The notes: generated from the letters alone by a model not told the origin. A stretch of DNA of 64,000 nucleotides from Neisseria gonorrhoeae (GCF_003315235.1 NZ_QNRU01000005.1:25021-89020), one strand, 5' to 3'; positions 1 through 9,884 are shown, counted from the stretch's first letter. Translations and numbers: made by a program.

Positions 1-182
1 TCGAATTTGTCGTCGGCTTTGTAAATGGTTTCGGAAGCAGCGCCGGTCAGCAGGTTTTTCAGTTTCATGCTGACTTTGGCGGAAGAGCGGCCGCCTTTGA
101 TGTATTCGGTTTTTTGAACGACCATAGGATCGTTGCCGACCATAAATACATTGCCGGCGCGCAGTTCTTGTGCTGTTTTCAT
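1..182 (-). CDS. efp: Elongation factor P, N-terminal part (runs off the window)
   Basis: The minus strand from an ATG at 182 encodes the first 60 residues of EF-P, the KOW-like domain I. EF-P binds between the P and E sites and rescues ribosomes stalled at polyproline. The loop GGRSSAK places an arginine at residue 32, the position that is rhamnosylated in the Arg-type EF-P group. The gene for that enzyme (earP) lies 42 bp upstream in the same direction, which supports both calls. The C-terminal domains lie outside the window. Confidence 0.95.
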
Positions 183-224
183 TGTGATTTTCCAATCAAA
201 TCGGTTGTCGTAAAACGCGCTATT

Positions 225-1382
225 CTAGCGTATTTTTTGATGCTTTGAAACAAAGGCGGCGAGTTTTTCGGATGCGGAAGGCTGCCCGAAAAGATAACGG
301 CTCCAATCCTCCGCGCCTTGCCGCCAGCCGTTTTGATGTTGTTGCAGGGTTTGCCAACATTCGAGGCGTTGTGTTGCGGATAAAGCCTCTCCGCCGTTGA
401 GGTCGTCCGAAAGGAGGCGGTGCACCGATGCGGTTTCGGGCGTGTAGAAGCCGTATGCCTTATCCCAAAAGGCGTGGAGTTTGTCGAGATGGACGTTTTC
501 ATCTTGCGGGTAGATGTGCCAAAAGAAAGGTTTTCCGGCAAGCTGGGTACGCACGAAACTGTCTTCGCCGCGTATCACGGCGCAGTCGGCGAGGTGCAGC
601 AATTTGTCGAAGTCCTGTTGCGGCACGAACGGGATTTTGACAAGGCGGACGGATGCCGTCTGAAAGACACCGCCGTCATTTTGCAGGGCGTTTTGCGGAA
701 TAACGCCGCTTTGTTTGAGGCTGTCGATAATTTGCGCCCCCGCCAGCAGTAGGGTCATCAGGCTGCCTGCCTGTTGCCACATGTCCAGCCACTTTGCCCA
801 AACATCGCCCCGATAGCCGAAAAGCAGCCATTCGGGGGCGTTTTTTTCGGGCAGCACCAGCCGCCGGCGCAGGGCTTCGGTATCGAAACGGACGGCTTCG
901 CGGTAATCGCGTTCGCGTATCAACCCGCCGCTTTTTTCGCTGAAACCCATAAACCAAAAATATTTTTGAACGCCCTCCTGCGGCGAAGGCATCAGGTGCA
1001 GCCTTTCATTGCTTTCCTCCGCGCTCAAATATTCCCAATTCAGCCAAAGCGGTTTGTGTCGGCGGATGATGTTCAGCACATTTTCGGGCAGGTCGCAGGC
1101 AAAAGTTTCGATAACGGCATCGGGAACGGGCGCGGTATCAATGTCTGCCGCATCGGAATGCCAAGTGCGGACATGAATATCCTGATGAACGAAGGGAACA
1201 TCGGGCAAATCGGGACAAAGCGCGCGCAAGGCGGACACGTCGTCCGTCCACAAATGCACCTGCCAACCGAGTTCGCGGTGCAAAACACGGGCGAGCCGCC
1301 ACGAAACGCCGATGTCGCCGAAATTGTCGATGACCTTGCAAAAAATCCAACAGACAGGAAAAGCGTATGTATTCATAACCAT
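225..1382 (-). CDS. earP: EF-P arginine rhamnosyltransferase EarP
   Basis: 385 residues, DUF2331 family. EarP moves rhamnose from dTDP-rhamnose to Arg32 of EF-P, activating it for polyproline translation. The N-terminal signature IDNFGDIGVSWRLAR carries the conserved Asp of the active site, and the C-terminal half has the donor-site stretch RGEDSFVRTQLAGKPFFWH typical of this GT-B glycosyltransferase. Two start codons are possible, ATG at 1382 and ATG two codons later at 1376; neither has a strong ribosome binding site. The next gene downstream is efp, the substrate, so the two probably share a transcript. Confidence 0.93.
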   Translation of the reverse strand: MVMNTYAFPVCWIFCKVIDNFGDIGVSWRLARVLHRELGWQVHLWTDDVSALRALCPDLPDVPFVHQDIHVRTWHSDAADIDTAPVPDAVIETFACDLPENVLNIIRRHKPLWLNWEYLSAEESNERLHLMPSPQEGVQKYFWFMGFSEKSGGLIRERDYREAVRFDTEALRRRLVLPEKNAPEWLLFGYRGDVWAKWLDMWQQAGSLMTLLLAGAQIIDSLKQSGVIPQNALQNDGGVFQTASVRLVKIPFVPQQDFDKLLHLADCAVIRGEDSFVRTQLAGKPFFWHIYPQDENVHLDKLHAFWDKAYGFYTPETASVHRLLSDDLNGGEALSATQRLECWQTLQQHQNGWRQGAEDWSRYLFGQPSASEKLAAFVSKHQKIR

Positions 1383-1394
1383 CGGGAAAACAAG

Positions 1395-1703
1395 CTAAAA
1401 CGCGCCGAAATAGTGGAACAAATACACAACCAGCAAAACAATCGGAATAAACAGAAACATGGTTTGACGTTTCAAATCAAACCCTTGTTTAAGATGATGC
1501 TTGATGGTTTCAAAGAGGACGAATTTAAACAAAAACGTCGCTTCGCAGGCAAGGATGATGCCGTTGATCAGATGCTGGGGTTTGTCTTCGGGCGGATTGG
1601 CGGCGAAAACGGCAAGCGTCGCCAAGGGGATGAGGCAGACGGCGAGCCAGCGGACAAGCAGGTTTCGGGACATTGCAAGGCTTTCAAAAAAGCAAAACGC
1701 CAT
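1395..1703 (-). CDS. Small membrane protein of unknown function
   Basis: 102 residues with three hydrophobic segments (about residues 14-34, 46-65 and 83-100), so probably an inner-membrane protein. The ATG at 1703 has a GAGG ribosome binding site five bases upstream; the internal ATG at 1673 is less well served. It ends 12 bp before earP begins and runs in the same direction, so it probably heads an earP-efp transcript. I do not recognise the family, and function cannot be inferred beyond membrane location. Confidence 0.7.
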   Translation of the reverse strand: MAFCFFESLAMSRNLLVRWLAVCLIPLATLAVFAANPPEDKPQHLINGIILACEATFLFKFVLFETIKHHLKQGFDLKRQTMFLFIPIVLLVVYLFHYFGAF

Positions 1704-2023
1704 TATCGCCTCAAGAACGCACCTTGTCTAACGGACGCGCCGGAGATGCCGTCTGAAGCCTTGCCGCCGGAAAACGCCGCACCACCGAACCTTTAAATAT
1801 ACCCGGGACGGGCGTTCCCCGAGAAATCGGACGCTGCCGCCGATGCCTGCGGACAAGGCGGCATCGGGCGCGGGCATATTGAAAGCCCGACGCATCGGTT
1901 TGAACGCATTTTATAAAGGCGTACGGCAAACCCGCCCCTTGCCGTCGGCGTGCTTCCGCAAAGCAAAATATAAGGGCGGCGCGCTTTCCGCTATAATCCG
2001 CATTTTTCCAAACCTGAAACATT
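1704..2023. other. Divergent intergenic region upstream of miaA
   Basis: About 320 bp between the divergent small membrane gene and miaA. It holds a single uptake sequence at about 1748 and a TATAAT at 1992-1997, 26 bp before the miaA ATG, without a clear -35. No convincing gene is visible. Confidence 0.5.
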
Positions 2024-2965
2024 ATGCCGACCCCGAAAGCCTTTACCCTGCTCGGGCCGACCGCCTGCGGCAAAACCGCGCTCGCCCTCAAAATTGCCGA
2101 AACCCTTCCGGTCGAAATCATCAGCCTCGATTCTGCACTGCTCTATACCGGTATGGACATCGGCACGGCGAAACCGTCCGCCTCCGAACGCGCCTTTGTC
2201 CCGCACCACCTTATCGACATCATTACGCCCGTTCAGACATACAGTGCCGCCCGTTTTGTCGAAGACTGCACGCGTCTGACCGGCGAAATCACGGCGCGTG
2301 GGAAATGTCCGCTGATTGTCGGCGGCACAATGATGTATTTCCGCGCCCTGACCCAAGGTTTGAACGATTTGCCCGAAGCCGATGCCTGCCTGCGTGCCGA
2401 CTTGGACGAACAAAAACAGATGTACGGTTTGGATTTTCTCTACCGCACCCTGCAAAAAGTCGACCCTGAAACAGCATGCCGTCTGAAACCGAACGACAGC
2501 CAGCGCATCGGACGCGCCCTTGAAGTCTATTACCTGACCGGCAGGCCGATGAGCGCGCACCTGAACGGACAGCCCGAACACACCCTGCCCTTCGAACTCT
2601 ACACCGCCGCCCTGATTCCCGAAAACCGCGCCCGACTGCACGAAAACATCGCCCTGCGTTTCCACCTGATGCTTGAACAGGGCTTTATCGGCGAAGTAGA
2701 AAACCTGCGCCGCCGCTATCCCGGCCTGACCGCCGACTCCCCCGCCATCCGCTGCGTCGGCTACCGTCAGGCGTGGGAACACCTCGACGGTGCAACCGAC
2801 AGACAAACCTTCATCGAAAAAGGCATTGCCGCCACGCGCCAACTTGCCAAACGCCAACTGACTTGGTTACGCAAAACACCTTTAGACTGCGTTGCCGACC
2901 CGTTTTCAGACGGCACTTCAGGCACGCGCCTGATTGAGGCGGCAAAACGGTTTTTCGGCGAATAA
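2024..2965 (+). CDS. miaA: tRNA dimethylallyltransferase
   Basis: 313 residues, usual MiaA length. It adds a dimethylallyl group to N6 of A37 in tRNAs that read codons starting with U. The P-loop GPTACGKT is at residues 11-18, followed by the [17 protein letters not shown] segment with the catalytic Asp that contacts A37 and by the family motif [11 protein letters not shown]. The C-terminal region has the CVGYRQAW and [13 protein letters not shown] signatures. tadA begins 3 bp after its stop, so two tRNA-modification genes are coupled. Confidence 0.97.
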   Translation: MPTPKAFTLLGPTACGKTALALKIAETLPVEIISLDSALLYTGMDIGTAKPSASERAFVPHHLIDIITPVQTYSAARFVEDCTRLTGEITARGKCPLIVGGTMMYFRALTQGLNDLPEADACLRADLDEQKQMYGLDFLYRTLQKVDPETACRLKPNDSQRIGRALEVYYLTGRPMSAHLNGQPEHTLPFELYTAALIPENRARLHENIALRFHLMLEQGFIGEVENLRRRYPGLTADSPAIRCVGYRQAWEHLDGATDRQTFIEKGIAATRQLAKRQLTWLRKTPLDCVADPFSDGTSGTRLIEAAKRFFGE

Positions 2966-2968
2966 ACC

Positions 2969-3688
2969 ATGCTGGCCACGCCGCCGCTCGCCCCCAAAAC
3001 CGTCGCCGCCCTGCACAGGCTCGGTATCCGTACGCTCGAAGAACTGCGGCAAAACGGTTCGGTCAAAGCCTTTCTGCTGCTCAAAGCATCGGGTTTGACC
3101 CTCACGAAAAGCACGCTGTGGCAACTCGAGTCGCTGCTGAACGGCACGCCGCCGCAAGAAATGTCCCAAGCGCATAAAGACTGCCTGCTTGCCGAGTTGA
3201 AAAACCATCCGCCCGTCGCCGCCTTTCCGCCGCAGGAAGAAATGGGATACTTCATGCGCGAAGCACTGCGCCAAGCAGAACAATCCGCCGCCGACGGCGA
3301 AATACCCGTCGGGGCAGTCATCGTTTCAGACGGCAAAATCATCACATCGGCACACAACACCTGCATTGCCGACTGCAATGTCAGCCGACACGCCGAAATC
3401 AACGCCTTGGCACAGGCAGGCAGCGAAATGCAAAACTACCGCCTTGACGGATGCGACATCTACATCACCCTCGAACCCTGCGCCATGTGCGCGTCCGCAC
3501 TGATACAGGCACGAATCAGGCGCGTGATCTACGGTGCGGCAGAACCCAAAACCGGCGCGGCAGGCAGCATCGTCAACCTGTTTGCCGACAAACGCCTCAA
3601 TACGCACACCGCCATACGGGGCGGAATCCTGCAAGAAGAATGCCGCGCCGTATTAAGCCGTTTTTTCCAAAACAAAAGAAAAGGTTGA
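2969..3688 (+). CDS. tadA: tRNA-specific adenosine deaminase with N-terminal TfoX_C-like domain
   Basis: 239 residues, about 80 longer than a usual TadA. Residues from about 85 onward are the deaminase: HAE zinc/catalytic motif (SRHAEINAL) and PCAMC motif (EPCAMCASALIQARI). TadA converts A34 to inosine in tRNA-Arg(ACG). Residues 1-75 (LAPKTVAALHRLGIRTLEEL, then LLLKASGLTLTKSTLWQLES) resemble the C-terminal helix-hairpin-helix-like domain of TfoX/Sxy. Start at 2969 directly after miaA; there is no alternative stop between the two domains, so this is a real fusion. The role of the extra domain is unknown; tRNA or DNA binding is my inference. Confidence 0.93.
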   Translation: MLATPPLAPKTVAALHRLGIRTLEELRQNGSVKAFLLLKASGLTLTKSTLWQLESLLNGTPPQEMSQAHKDCLLAELKNHPPVAAFPPQEEMGYFMREALRQAEQSAADGEIPVGAVIVSDGKIITSAHNTCIADCNVSRHAEINALAQAGSEMQNYRLDGCDIYITLEPCAMCASALIQARIRRVIYGAAEPKTGAAGSIVNLFADKRLNTHTAIRGGILQEECRAVLSRFFQNKRKG

Positions 3689-3692
3689 ACCC

Positions 3693-4181
3693 ATGACCGC
3701 CCTACTCGTCATCCTCGCCCTCGCCCTGATAGCCGTCGGCACGGCAGGCATCGTCTATCCCGCCCTGCCCGGCTTGGCATTGATGTTTGCCGGAACATGG
3801 CTGCTTGCCTATGCCGGCGGCTATCAAATCTACGGCGCAGGCATCTTGTGGACGGTCGGACTCATCAGCCTTGGCGGCATACTGGCGGACTATATGGCAG
3901 GCATGTTGGGGGTAAAATACACTGGGGCAGGCAAACTCGCCGTCCGAGGTGCATTGGCCGGCAGCATCATCGGCATATTTTTCTCCCTGCCCGGGCTGAT
4001 ACTCGGCCCCTTTATCGGCGCGGCGGCAGGCGAACTGATCGATCGGCGCAATATGCTTCAGGCAGGTAAAGCGGGCTTGGGTACGCTGTTGGGGCTTGTC
4101 GTCGGCACGGCGTTCAAAATCGGCTGCGCCGTATCCATCTTGCTTATCCTGTTGGTGAAATACATCGCCTACCTGTTTTAA
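3693..4181 (+). CDS. DUF456 family membrane protein
   Basis: 162 residues, almost entirely hydrophobic, with glycine-rich transmembrane segments of the DUF456 type (PALPGLALMFAGTWLLAY near the start, then a central Gly-rich pair and a C-terminal helix). Function of the family is not established. It starts 4 bp after the tadA stop, so it is the third gene of a miaA-tadA cluster, which ends in an uptake-sequence repeat. Confidence 0.85.
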   Translation: MTALLVILALALIAVGTAGIVYPALPGLALMFAGTWLLAYAGGYQIYGAGILWTVGLISLGGILADYMAGMLGVKYTGAGKLAVRGALAGSIIGIFFSLPGLILGPFIGAAAGELIDRRNMLQAGKAGLGTLLGLVVGTAFKIGCAVSILLILLVKYIAYLF

Positions 4182-4185
4182 CCCC

Positions 4186-4226
4186 TTCAGACGGCATACC
4201 GGCAAATTGCTATAATGCCGTCTGAA
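4186..4226. terminator. Widely spaced inverted uptake-sequence pair with embedded -10
   Basis: TTCAGACGGC at 4186-4195 and GCCGTCTGAA at 4217-4226 are inverted copies of the neisserial uptake sequence, 21 bp apart. The spacer carries an extended -10 (TGCTATAAT, 4208-4216) that could start rlmB transcription 20-30 bp before its ATG. Confidence 0.5.
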
Positions 4227-4246
4227 ATTTCCGACAAAGCACCATT

Positions 4247-4999
4247 ATGGCAAACCAAAGACCCATCTACGGCTTCCACGCCGTCAACGCCCGATTGTGG
4301 CAAAACCCCAAATCGATTACCGAACTCTATATCCAAGAAGGCAAATCCGACGCACGCACGCGCGAAGTGCTGGAAAAGGCGGCAAACGAAAACATCCGCG
4401 TATATTTTGCCGATGCCGACCGCCTCAACGCCATCAGCAAAGGCGCGCGCCATCAGGGCGTGGTCGGATTTATCGATGCCTCCAAAAACCACGTCCACCT
4501 CGAAGGCATATTGGAAAACTTGAGCGAACCGCCGCTGCTGCTGATACTCGACGGCATCACCGATCCGCACAACCTCGGCGCGTGCCTGCGTACCGCCGAC
4601 GCAATGGGCGTACACGCCGTCATCGCGCCGAAAGACAAAAGCGCGGGGCTGAACGCCACCGTCAGCAAAGTCGCCTGCGGCGCGGCGGAAACCGTCCCCT
4701 ACATCACCGTAACCAACCTCGCCCGCACCCTGCGCGAATTGAAAGAATACGGCATTTGGATCATCGGCACCGACATGGGCGGCGACGCCGACCTTTACCA
4801 TTGCAATCTGCCCGACAGCACGGCGTGGGTGATGGGCAACGAAGGCGACGGTATGCGCCGCCTGACACGCGAACATTGCGACATGCTGGTGTCCATACCC
4901 ATGTTCGGCACGGTCGAAAGCATGAACGTCTCCGTGTCCGCAGGAATGGTATTAAGCGAAACCCGCCGGCAACGCGTATTGAAAAACAAAAAAGCGTAA
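4247..4999 (+). CDS. rlmB: 23S rRNA (guanosine-2'-O-)-methyltransferase RlmB
   Basis: 250 residues, SpoU/TrmH family. It methylates the 2'-O of G2251 in the peptidyl-transferase loop using SAM. N-terminal substrate-binding domain ([12 protein letters not shown]), then the SPOUT knot motifs: [32 protein letters not shown] and the C-terminal [19 protein letters not shown]. The ATG at 4247 follows an uptake sequence and an extended -10. Followed by an inverted uptake-sequence terminator. Confidence 0.96.
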   Translation: MANQRPIYGFHAVNARLWQNPKSITELYIQEGKSDARTREVLEKAANENIRVYFADADRLNAISKGARHQGVVGFIDASKNHVHLEGILENLSEPPLLLILDGITDPHNLGACLRTADAMGVHAVIAPKDKSAGLNATVSKVACGAAETVPYITVTNLARTLRELKEYGIWIIGTDMGGDADLYHCNLPDSTAWVMGNEGDGMRRLTREHCDMLVSIPMFGTVESMNVSVSAGMVLSETRRQRVLKNKKA

Positions 5000-5010
5000 G
5001 CCTCAAAAAC

Positions 5011-5049
5011 AATGCCGTCTGAAACAGGGATTCCGTTTCAGACGGCATT
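5011..5049. terminator. Inverted uptake-sequence terminator between rlmB and the permease
   Basis: GCCGTCTGAA (5014-5023) and TTCAGACGGC (5037-5046) form a hairpin flanked by A and T, positioned between the convergent rlmB and permease genes, so it may serve both. Confidence 0.75.
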
Positions 5050-5060
5050 CGTTTTCAAAA

Positions 5061-6435
5061 TCAGTGTTCCAAATGGTCGGTATCAAACTTGACCGCCGCC
5101 TCGGTTTTATCTTCCGGCAAGACCAAATTCAGCAAGACTGCCGTAATGCCGCCGCCGGAAATAGAGTTTTGGAACAAGACGGGCAGGTTTTTAAACACTT
5201 CCGGCTCAAACCCCACGCCCAAGCCCAAACCGACCGACGTTGCCGCAATCACCGCCTCGCGCCTGCGGATGCCGTGGCCGACCAAAATCCGCACGCCCGC
5301 AATCGCAATCAGGCCGAACATCAAAACCATCGCGCCGCCCAACACCGGACTCGGAATCGTCGTAAACGCGCGTCCGACAACGGGGAACAGACCCAACAGC
5401 ACCAAAATCACGGCAATATATTTGCCCACGTGGCGCGAAGCCACTCCGGTCATCTGAATCACGCCGTTGTTTTGCGCAAACGTCGTCAGCGGCAGCGAAC
5501 CCAAAGCCGTCGCAATCACCGATACCAAGCCGTCAGCCAACACGCCGCCGCGCAGGCGTTTGGTGTATTCTTCGCCTTCAATCGGCTGGTCGGACACCAT
5601 TGCCGTTGCCGTCAAATCGCCGACCGCCTCAAACACGCCCAACAAGAAAATCGCACCCGCCGCAATAAATGCGTGCCAGTCGAACGCAAAACCATATTTA
5701 AACGGTACGGGCAGCGTAACCGGCGGCGGGTTTTGCAGCGCGGAAAAATCCACCTTGCCCAAAAACAGCGCGACAATGTAGCCGGCAATCAGACCGACCG
5801 CAATGCCGCTCATCCGCAGCAGCGGATTTTTCATGCAGTTGAACACCAGCACAATCAGCAGCACCAGCGAAGCCAGCCCCAAGTTTTCCATCGAGCCGAA
5901 CGTGCCGTCCGCCTTCGCGCCGAAGCCGCCGCCGAAATCGGCAATACCGACGTGTACCAAACTCAGACCAATCAGCATCACAACCACGCCGCTGACCGTC
6001 GGCGTAATCACTTTTTTCAAATACGGCAGAAGCCACGCCGAGAAACACACCAAAAACGCACCGGCAAACGATACGCCCAAGAGCGTCGAAACCATCGCCC
6101 CCTCACTCAAACCGCCCTCTTTCATCCCCGCGCCGAGCGCAATCATGACGGTAACGCTGGATGGACAGCATCCCCGAACCGACCGGCCCGAAGCGGTTGA
6201 CCTGCAAATAAGTGCCGACACCCGACGCAACCATCGCCATCGACACGAGATACGCCGTCATTTCCACCGGTAGTTCCAGCGCGCCGCCCACAATCAGCGC
6301 GGGCGTAATCATCGGCACGAAAATCGCCAAAAGATGGGTAACCGCGCTCAAGAGCGCATTACCGAACGGCGGCCTGTCTTCCAAACCGTACACCAAATCA
6401 GGCGAATCCGCCTGTTTTTTCATTGTTTCAGCCAT
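5061..6435 (-). pseudogene. Xanthine/uracil permease (NCS2/NAT family), frameshifted
   Basis: A nucleobase:cation symporter split into two frames. The N-terminal part (ATG at 6435) reads normally to SGMLSIQ near 6155; the following VTVMIALGAG, and everything down to 5061, is in another frame. Known relatives carry about five further residues between SIQ and VTVM, so a small out-of-frame deletion, roughly 16 bp, best explains it. The C-terminal part keeps the NAT signature QNNGVIQMTG, which points to xanthine/urate rather than uracil. At least ten hydrophobic helices are visible. As read, no full-length transporter is made. Confidence 0.85.
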
Positions 6436-6814
6436 TGGAGTCTTTCTATCCGTTGCCAAACGTTAAAAAATTTTAAGAACGAAATTGTAACGAATCAAAG
6501 ATTCCTTATCAATTCAAATCCTCATGTGCAAAAACACCACCGGTTGTCCGAATTCAAATTTCTTTGAATTTCCGCACCGGACAGTCCTTCATTTCCAGAG
6601 AGCCTTCATGCGCTTAACACATTTTAATCCTCAACGGCGCATCCACTGCTTAAACCCAATAATTTCATGATTATAAAAAAAATATTATTTATTAAGATAT
6701 GATAGGACTTAAGCCTTGGAACCAACCGTGCGGCCGATATGTTTCACACAAACAACAAAGTAAGCTACAATCCGAAGCATAATCGACCTCACTCAATGAA
6801 TAAAAGGTTTCCGT
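6436..6814. other. Intergenic region between divergent permease and dapA
   Basis: About 380 bp, AT-rich toward 6660-6720, no ORF of note and no uptake sequence. It must hold the two divergent promoters, but I see no unambiguous -35/-10 pair. An AAAGG ribosome binding site precedes the dapA ATG. Confidence 0.5.
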
Positions 6815-7690
6815 ATGTTACAAGGTAGCTTGGTTGCCCTGATTACCCCGATGAATCAAGACGGCAGCATCCATTACGACCAACTCCGCCAATTAATCGA
6901 CTGGCACATCGAAAACGGCACGGACGGCATCGTCGCTGCCGGCACGACAGGCGAATCCGCCACCCTCTCCGTCGAAGAACATTTAAGCGTAATCGAAGAA
7001 ACGGTCAAACACGTTGCCAAACGCGTCCCCGTCATCGCCGGCACAGGGGCGAACAACACCGTCGAAGCCATCGCCCTTTCCCAAGCCGCCGAAAAAGCCG
7101 GCGCGGACTACACCCTCTCCGTCGTCCCCTATTACAACAAACCTTCCCAAGAAGGCATGTACCGCCATTTCAAAGCCGTTGCCGAAGCCGCCGCGATTCC
7201 GATGATACTCTACAACGTGCCCGGCAGAACCGTCGTCAGCATGAACAACGAAACCATCCTGCGCCTTGCCGAAATCCCCAACATCGTCGGCGTTAAAGAA
7301 GCAAGCGGCAACGTCGGCAGCAACATCGAACTCATCAACCGCGCGCCCGAAGGCTTCGTCGTCCTTTCCGGCGACGACCACACCGCCCTGCCGTTCATGC
7401 TCTGCGGCGGACACGGCGTTATTACCGTAGCCGCCAACGCCGCCCCGAAACTCTTTGCCGATATGTGCCGTGCCGCGCTGCAAGGCGACATTGCCCTTGC
7501 ACGCGAACTCAACGACCGGCTGATTCCGATTTACGACACCATGTTCTGCGAACCCAGTCCCTCCGCACCGAAATGGGCGGTATCCGCCTTGGGCAGATGC
7601 GAACCGCACGTCCGCCTGCCGCTCGTTCCGCTGACGGAAGGCGGACAGGCAAAAGTCCGCACCGCCCTGAAAGCCTCAGGACAACTTTAA
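6815..7690 (+). CDS. dapA: 4-hydroxy-tetrahydrodipicolinate synthase
   Basis: 291 residues, standard DapA length. It condenses pyruvate with aspartate semialdehyde in lysine and diaminopimelate synthesis. Motifs: [10 protein letters not shown] near residue 44, the tyrosine-containing [14 protein letters not shown], the NVPGRT segment and the Schiff-base lysine in VGVKEASG. lysC (15.4 kb) and dapE (47.6 kb) of the same pathway are also in the window but unlinked. bamC follows at 78 bp, the same dapA-bamC order seen in E. coli. Confidence 0.97.
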   Translation: MLQGSLVALITPMNQDGSIHYDQLRQLIDWHIENGTDGIVAAGTTGESATLSVEEHLSVIEETVKHVAKRVPVIAGTGANNTVEAIALSQAAEKAGADYTLSVVPYYNKPSQEGMYRHFKAVAEAAAIPMILYNVPGRTVVSMNNETILRLAEIPNIVGVKEASGNVGSNIELINRAPEGFVVLSGDDHTALPFMLCGGHGVITVAANAAPKLFADMCRAALQGDIALARELNDRLIPIYDTMFCEPSPSAPKWAVSALGRCEPHVRLPLVPLTEGGQAKVRTALKASGQL

Positions 7691-7699
7691 ATATAGCCA

Positions 7700-7727
7700 T
7701 GCCGTCTGAACCGTTCGGACGGCATAA
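7700..7727. terminator. Imperfect inverted uptake-sequence pair after dapA
   Basis: GCCGTCTGAA is followed after two bases by an imperfect inverse copy (GTTCGGACGGC), making a tight hairpin between dapA and bamC. It may attenuate rather than fully stop read-through. Confidence 0.55.
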
Positions 7728-7767
7728 CATGACAAACACTTTAATATCCATCACACAGGATGACACG

Positions 7768-8895
7768 ATGACCCATATCAAACCCGTCATTGCCGCGCTC
7801 GCACTCATCGGGCTTGCCGCCTGCTCCGGCAGCAAAACCGAACAGCCCAAGCTCGACTACCAAAGCCGGTCGCACCGCCTGATCAAACTCGAAGTCCCGC
7901 CTGATTTGAACAACCCCGACCAAGGCAACCTCTACCGCCTGCCTGCCGGTTCGGGAGCCGTCCGCGCCAGCGATTTGGAAAAACGCCGCACACCCGCCGT
8001 CCAACAGCCAGCCGATACCGAAGTACTGAAAAGCGTCAAAGGCGTCCGCCTCGAGCGCGACGGCAGCCAACGCTGGCTTGTCGTTGACGGCAAATCCCCC
8101 GCCGAAATCTGGCCGCTTCTGAAAGCCTTTTGGCAGGAAAACGGCTTCGACATCGAATCCGAAGAACCCGCCATCGGACAAATGGAAACCGAGTGGGCGG
8201 AAAACCGTGCCAAAATCCCCCAAGACAGCTTGCGCCGCCTATTCGACACAGTCGGTTTGGGCGGCATCTACTCCACCGGCGAGCGCGACAAATTCATCGT
8301 CCGTATCGAACAGGGCAAAAACGGCGTTTCCGACATCTTCTTCGCCCACAAAGCGATGAAAGAAGTGTATGGCGACAAAAACAAAGACACGACCATGTGG
8401 CAGCCTTCCGCTTCCGACCCCAACCTTGAGGCCGCTTTCCTGACGCGCTTTATGCAATATTTGGGCGTTGACGGACGGCAGGCGGAAAACGCATTGGCAA
8501 AAAAACCGACCCTTCCCGCCGCCAACGAAATGGCGCGTATCGAAGGCAAAAGCCTGATTGTCTTTGGCGACTACGGCAGAAACTGGCGGCGCACCGGCCT
8601 TGCCCTCGACCGCATCGGACTGACCGTCGTCGGTCAAAACACCGAACGCCACGCCTTCCTGGTTCAAAAAGCCCCGAACGAAAGCAATGCAGTTACCGAA
8701 CAAAAACCGGGGCTGTTCAAACGCCTACTGGGCAAAGGCAAAGCGGAGAAACCTGCCGAACAGCCGGAACTGATTGTCTATGCCGAGCCTGTCGCCGACG
8801 GTTCGCGCATCGTCCTGCTCAACAAAGACGGCAGCGCATATGCCGGCAAAGACGCATCCGCACTGTTAGGCAAACTCCATTCCGAACTGCGTTAA
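7768..8895 (+). CDS. bamC: Outer membrane assembly lipoprotein BamC
   Basis: 375 residues. The lipoprotein signal ends in the lipobox LAAC (Cys at about residue 18), then a low-complexity linker (YQSRSHRLIKLEVPPDLNNP) that binds BamD in known BamC, followed by two helix-grip domains. It is an accessory subunit of the BAM complex that folds outer-membrane beta-barrels. An AGGA ribosome binding site lies 8 bp upstream of the ATG at 7768; the frame stays open upstream through the end of dapA, but that extension lacks a signal peptide and is rejected. Confidence 0.92.
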   Translation: MTHIKPVIAALALIGLAACSGSKTEQPKLDYQSRSHRLIKLEVPPDLNNPDQGNLYRLPAGSGAVRASDLEKRRTPAVQQPADTEVLKSVKGVRLERDGSQRWLVVDGKSPAEIWPLLKAFWQENGFDIESEEPAIGQMETEWAENRAKIPQDSLRRLFDTVGLGGIYSTGERDKFIVRIEQGKNGVSDIFFAHKAMKEVYGDKNKDTTMWQPSASDPNLEAAFLTRFMQYLGVDGRQAENALAKKPTLPAANEMARIEGKSLIVFGDYGRNWRRTGLALDRIGLTVVGQNTERHAFLVQKAPNESNAVTEQKPGLFKRLLGKGKAEKPAEQPELIVYAEPVADGSRIVLLNKDGSAYAGKDASALLGKLHSELR

Positions 8896-8910
8896 ACCGT
8901 TCAAAACAAA

Positions 8911-8940
8911 AGCAGCTTCCAAACAGAAGCTGCTTTTTTG
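8911..8940 (+). terminator. Rho-independent terminator of bamC
   Basis: Nine-base stem AGCAGCTTC / GAAGCTGCT with a six-base loop, followed by a run of T. It lies between convergent bamC and pip. Confidence 0.85.
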
Positions 8941-8951
8941 TGCGGAACTTT

Positions 8952-9884
8952 TTACAACAAACGGGGCAAAATATCCTCAACCGCCTGAACCAACGCATCC
9001 GCCAAAGGCGGATCGAACGCACAATGCCCCGCCTGGACCACCCTCAATTCCGCTTCGGGAAAGGCTTTCGACAGCTCCCACGCACTCTGCATAGGCGTAC
9101 ACAAATCATACCGCCCCTGCACGATAACGGTCGGGATATGCCGTATTTTGCCGATATTGTTCAAAATCGCCTTATCACCCTGCAACCAACCGCCGTTGAC
9201 AAAATAATGGTTTTCCAAACGCGCGATTGCCAGTGAGGCATAAGCATCTTCATCCACTCCCTCCGGCTCGAAACGAATCAGATAGCTTTCCCAATCCGCC
9301 CAAGCCTTCGCGGCAGACAGGCACACTTCTTCATCTTGATGAAACAGCAACCCGTGATACGCCTCAATCAGCCGGTTCCGCCGATTTTCAGCAATCGGCG
9401 CGACAAATTTTTGCCATTGTTCCGGATAAATCCGGCTCACGCCGCCCGCCTCGTTCAGCCACGCCGTTTCAGACGGCCTGCACAAAAATATCCCGCGCAA
9501 CACCAATCCCTTTACCCGTTCGGGATGGGTTTGGGCATAAGCCAGCGACAAAGTGCTGCCCCACGAACCGCCGAACACCAGCCATTTCCCGATACCCAGC
9601 ATTTCACGGACTTTTTCAATATCCGCCACCAAATCCCAAGTCGTATTGTCTTCCGCACAAGCATACGGGTGCGAACGTCCGCAACCGCGCTGGTCGATGA
9701 TGACGATGCGGAACACATCAGGATTGAAAAAACCCCGACATTCAGGCGAAGCCCCCGCGCCCGGCCCGCCGTGTAAAAAAATGACCGGCACACCGTCGGG
9801 ATTGCCCGACTCTTCCCAATAAATTTGATGAATTTCAGACACCTGCAAGTATCCGCTATGAAAAGGCTGTTTTATTTCATACAT
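8952..9884 (-). CDS. pip: Proline iminopeptidase
   Basis: 310 residues, alpha/beta-hydrolase fold, family S33. It removes N-terminal proline from peptides in the cytoplasm. The nucleophile motif is GGSWGS (Ser in GxSxG), with HGGPGAGAS forming the oxyanion region, and the C-terminal Asp (GRYDLCTP) and His (QAGHCAF) complete the triad. I chose the ATG at 9884 (MYEIKQPFHSGYL), matching the 310-residue gonococcal protein; the adjacent ATG at 9887 and longer forms add an unlikely extension. Confidence 0.95.
   Translation of the reverse strand: MYEIKQPFHSGYLQVSEIHQIYWEESGNPDGVPVIFLHGGPGAGASPECRGFFNPDVFRIVIIDQRGCGRSHPYACAEDNTTWDLVADIEKVREMLGIGKWLVFGGSWGSTLSLAYAQTHPERVKGLVLRGIFLCRPSETAWLNEAGGVSRIYPEQWQKFVAPIAENRRNRLIEAYHGLLFHQDEEVCLSAAKAWADWESYLIRFEPEGVDEDAYASLAIARLENHYFVNGGWLQGDKAILNNIGKIRHIPTVIVQGRYDLCTPMQSAWELSKAFPEAELRVVQAGHCAFDPPLADALVQAVEDILPRLL

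Noticed and set aside
774..1796. 340-codon open frame opposite earP
   Set aside because: It is an antisense shadow of earP with no ribosome binding site and no recognisable domain; composition follows the opposite strand.
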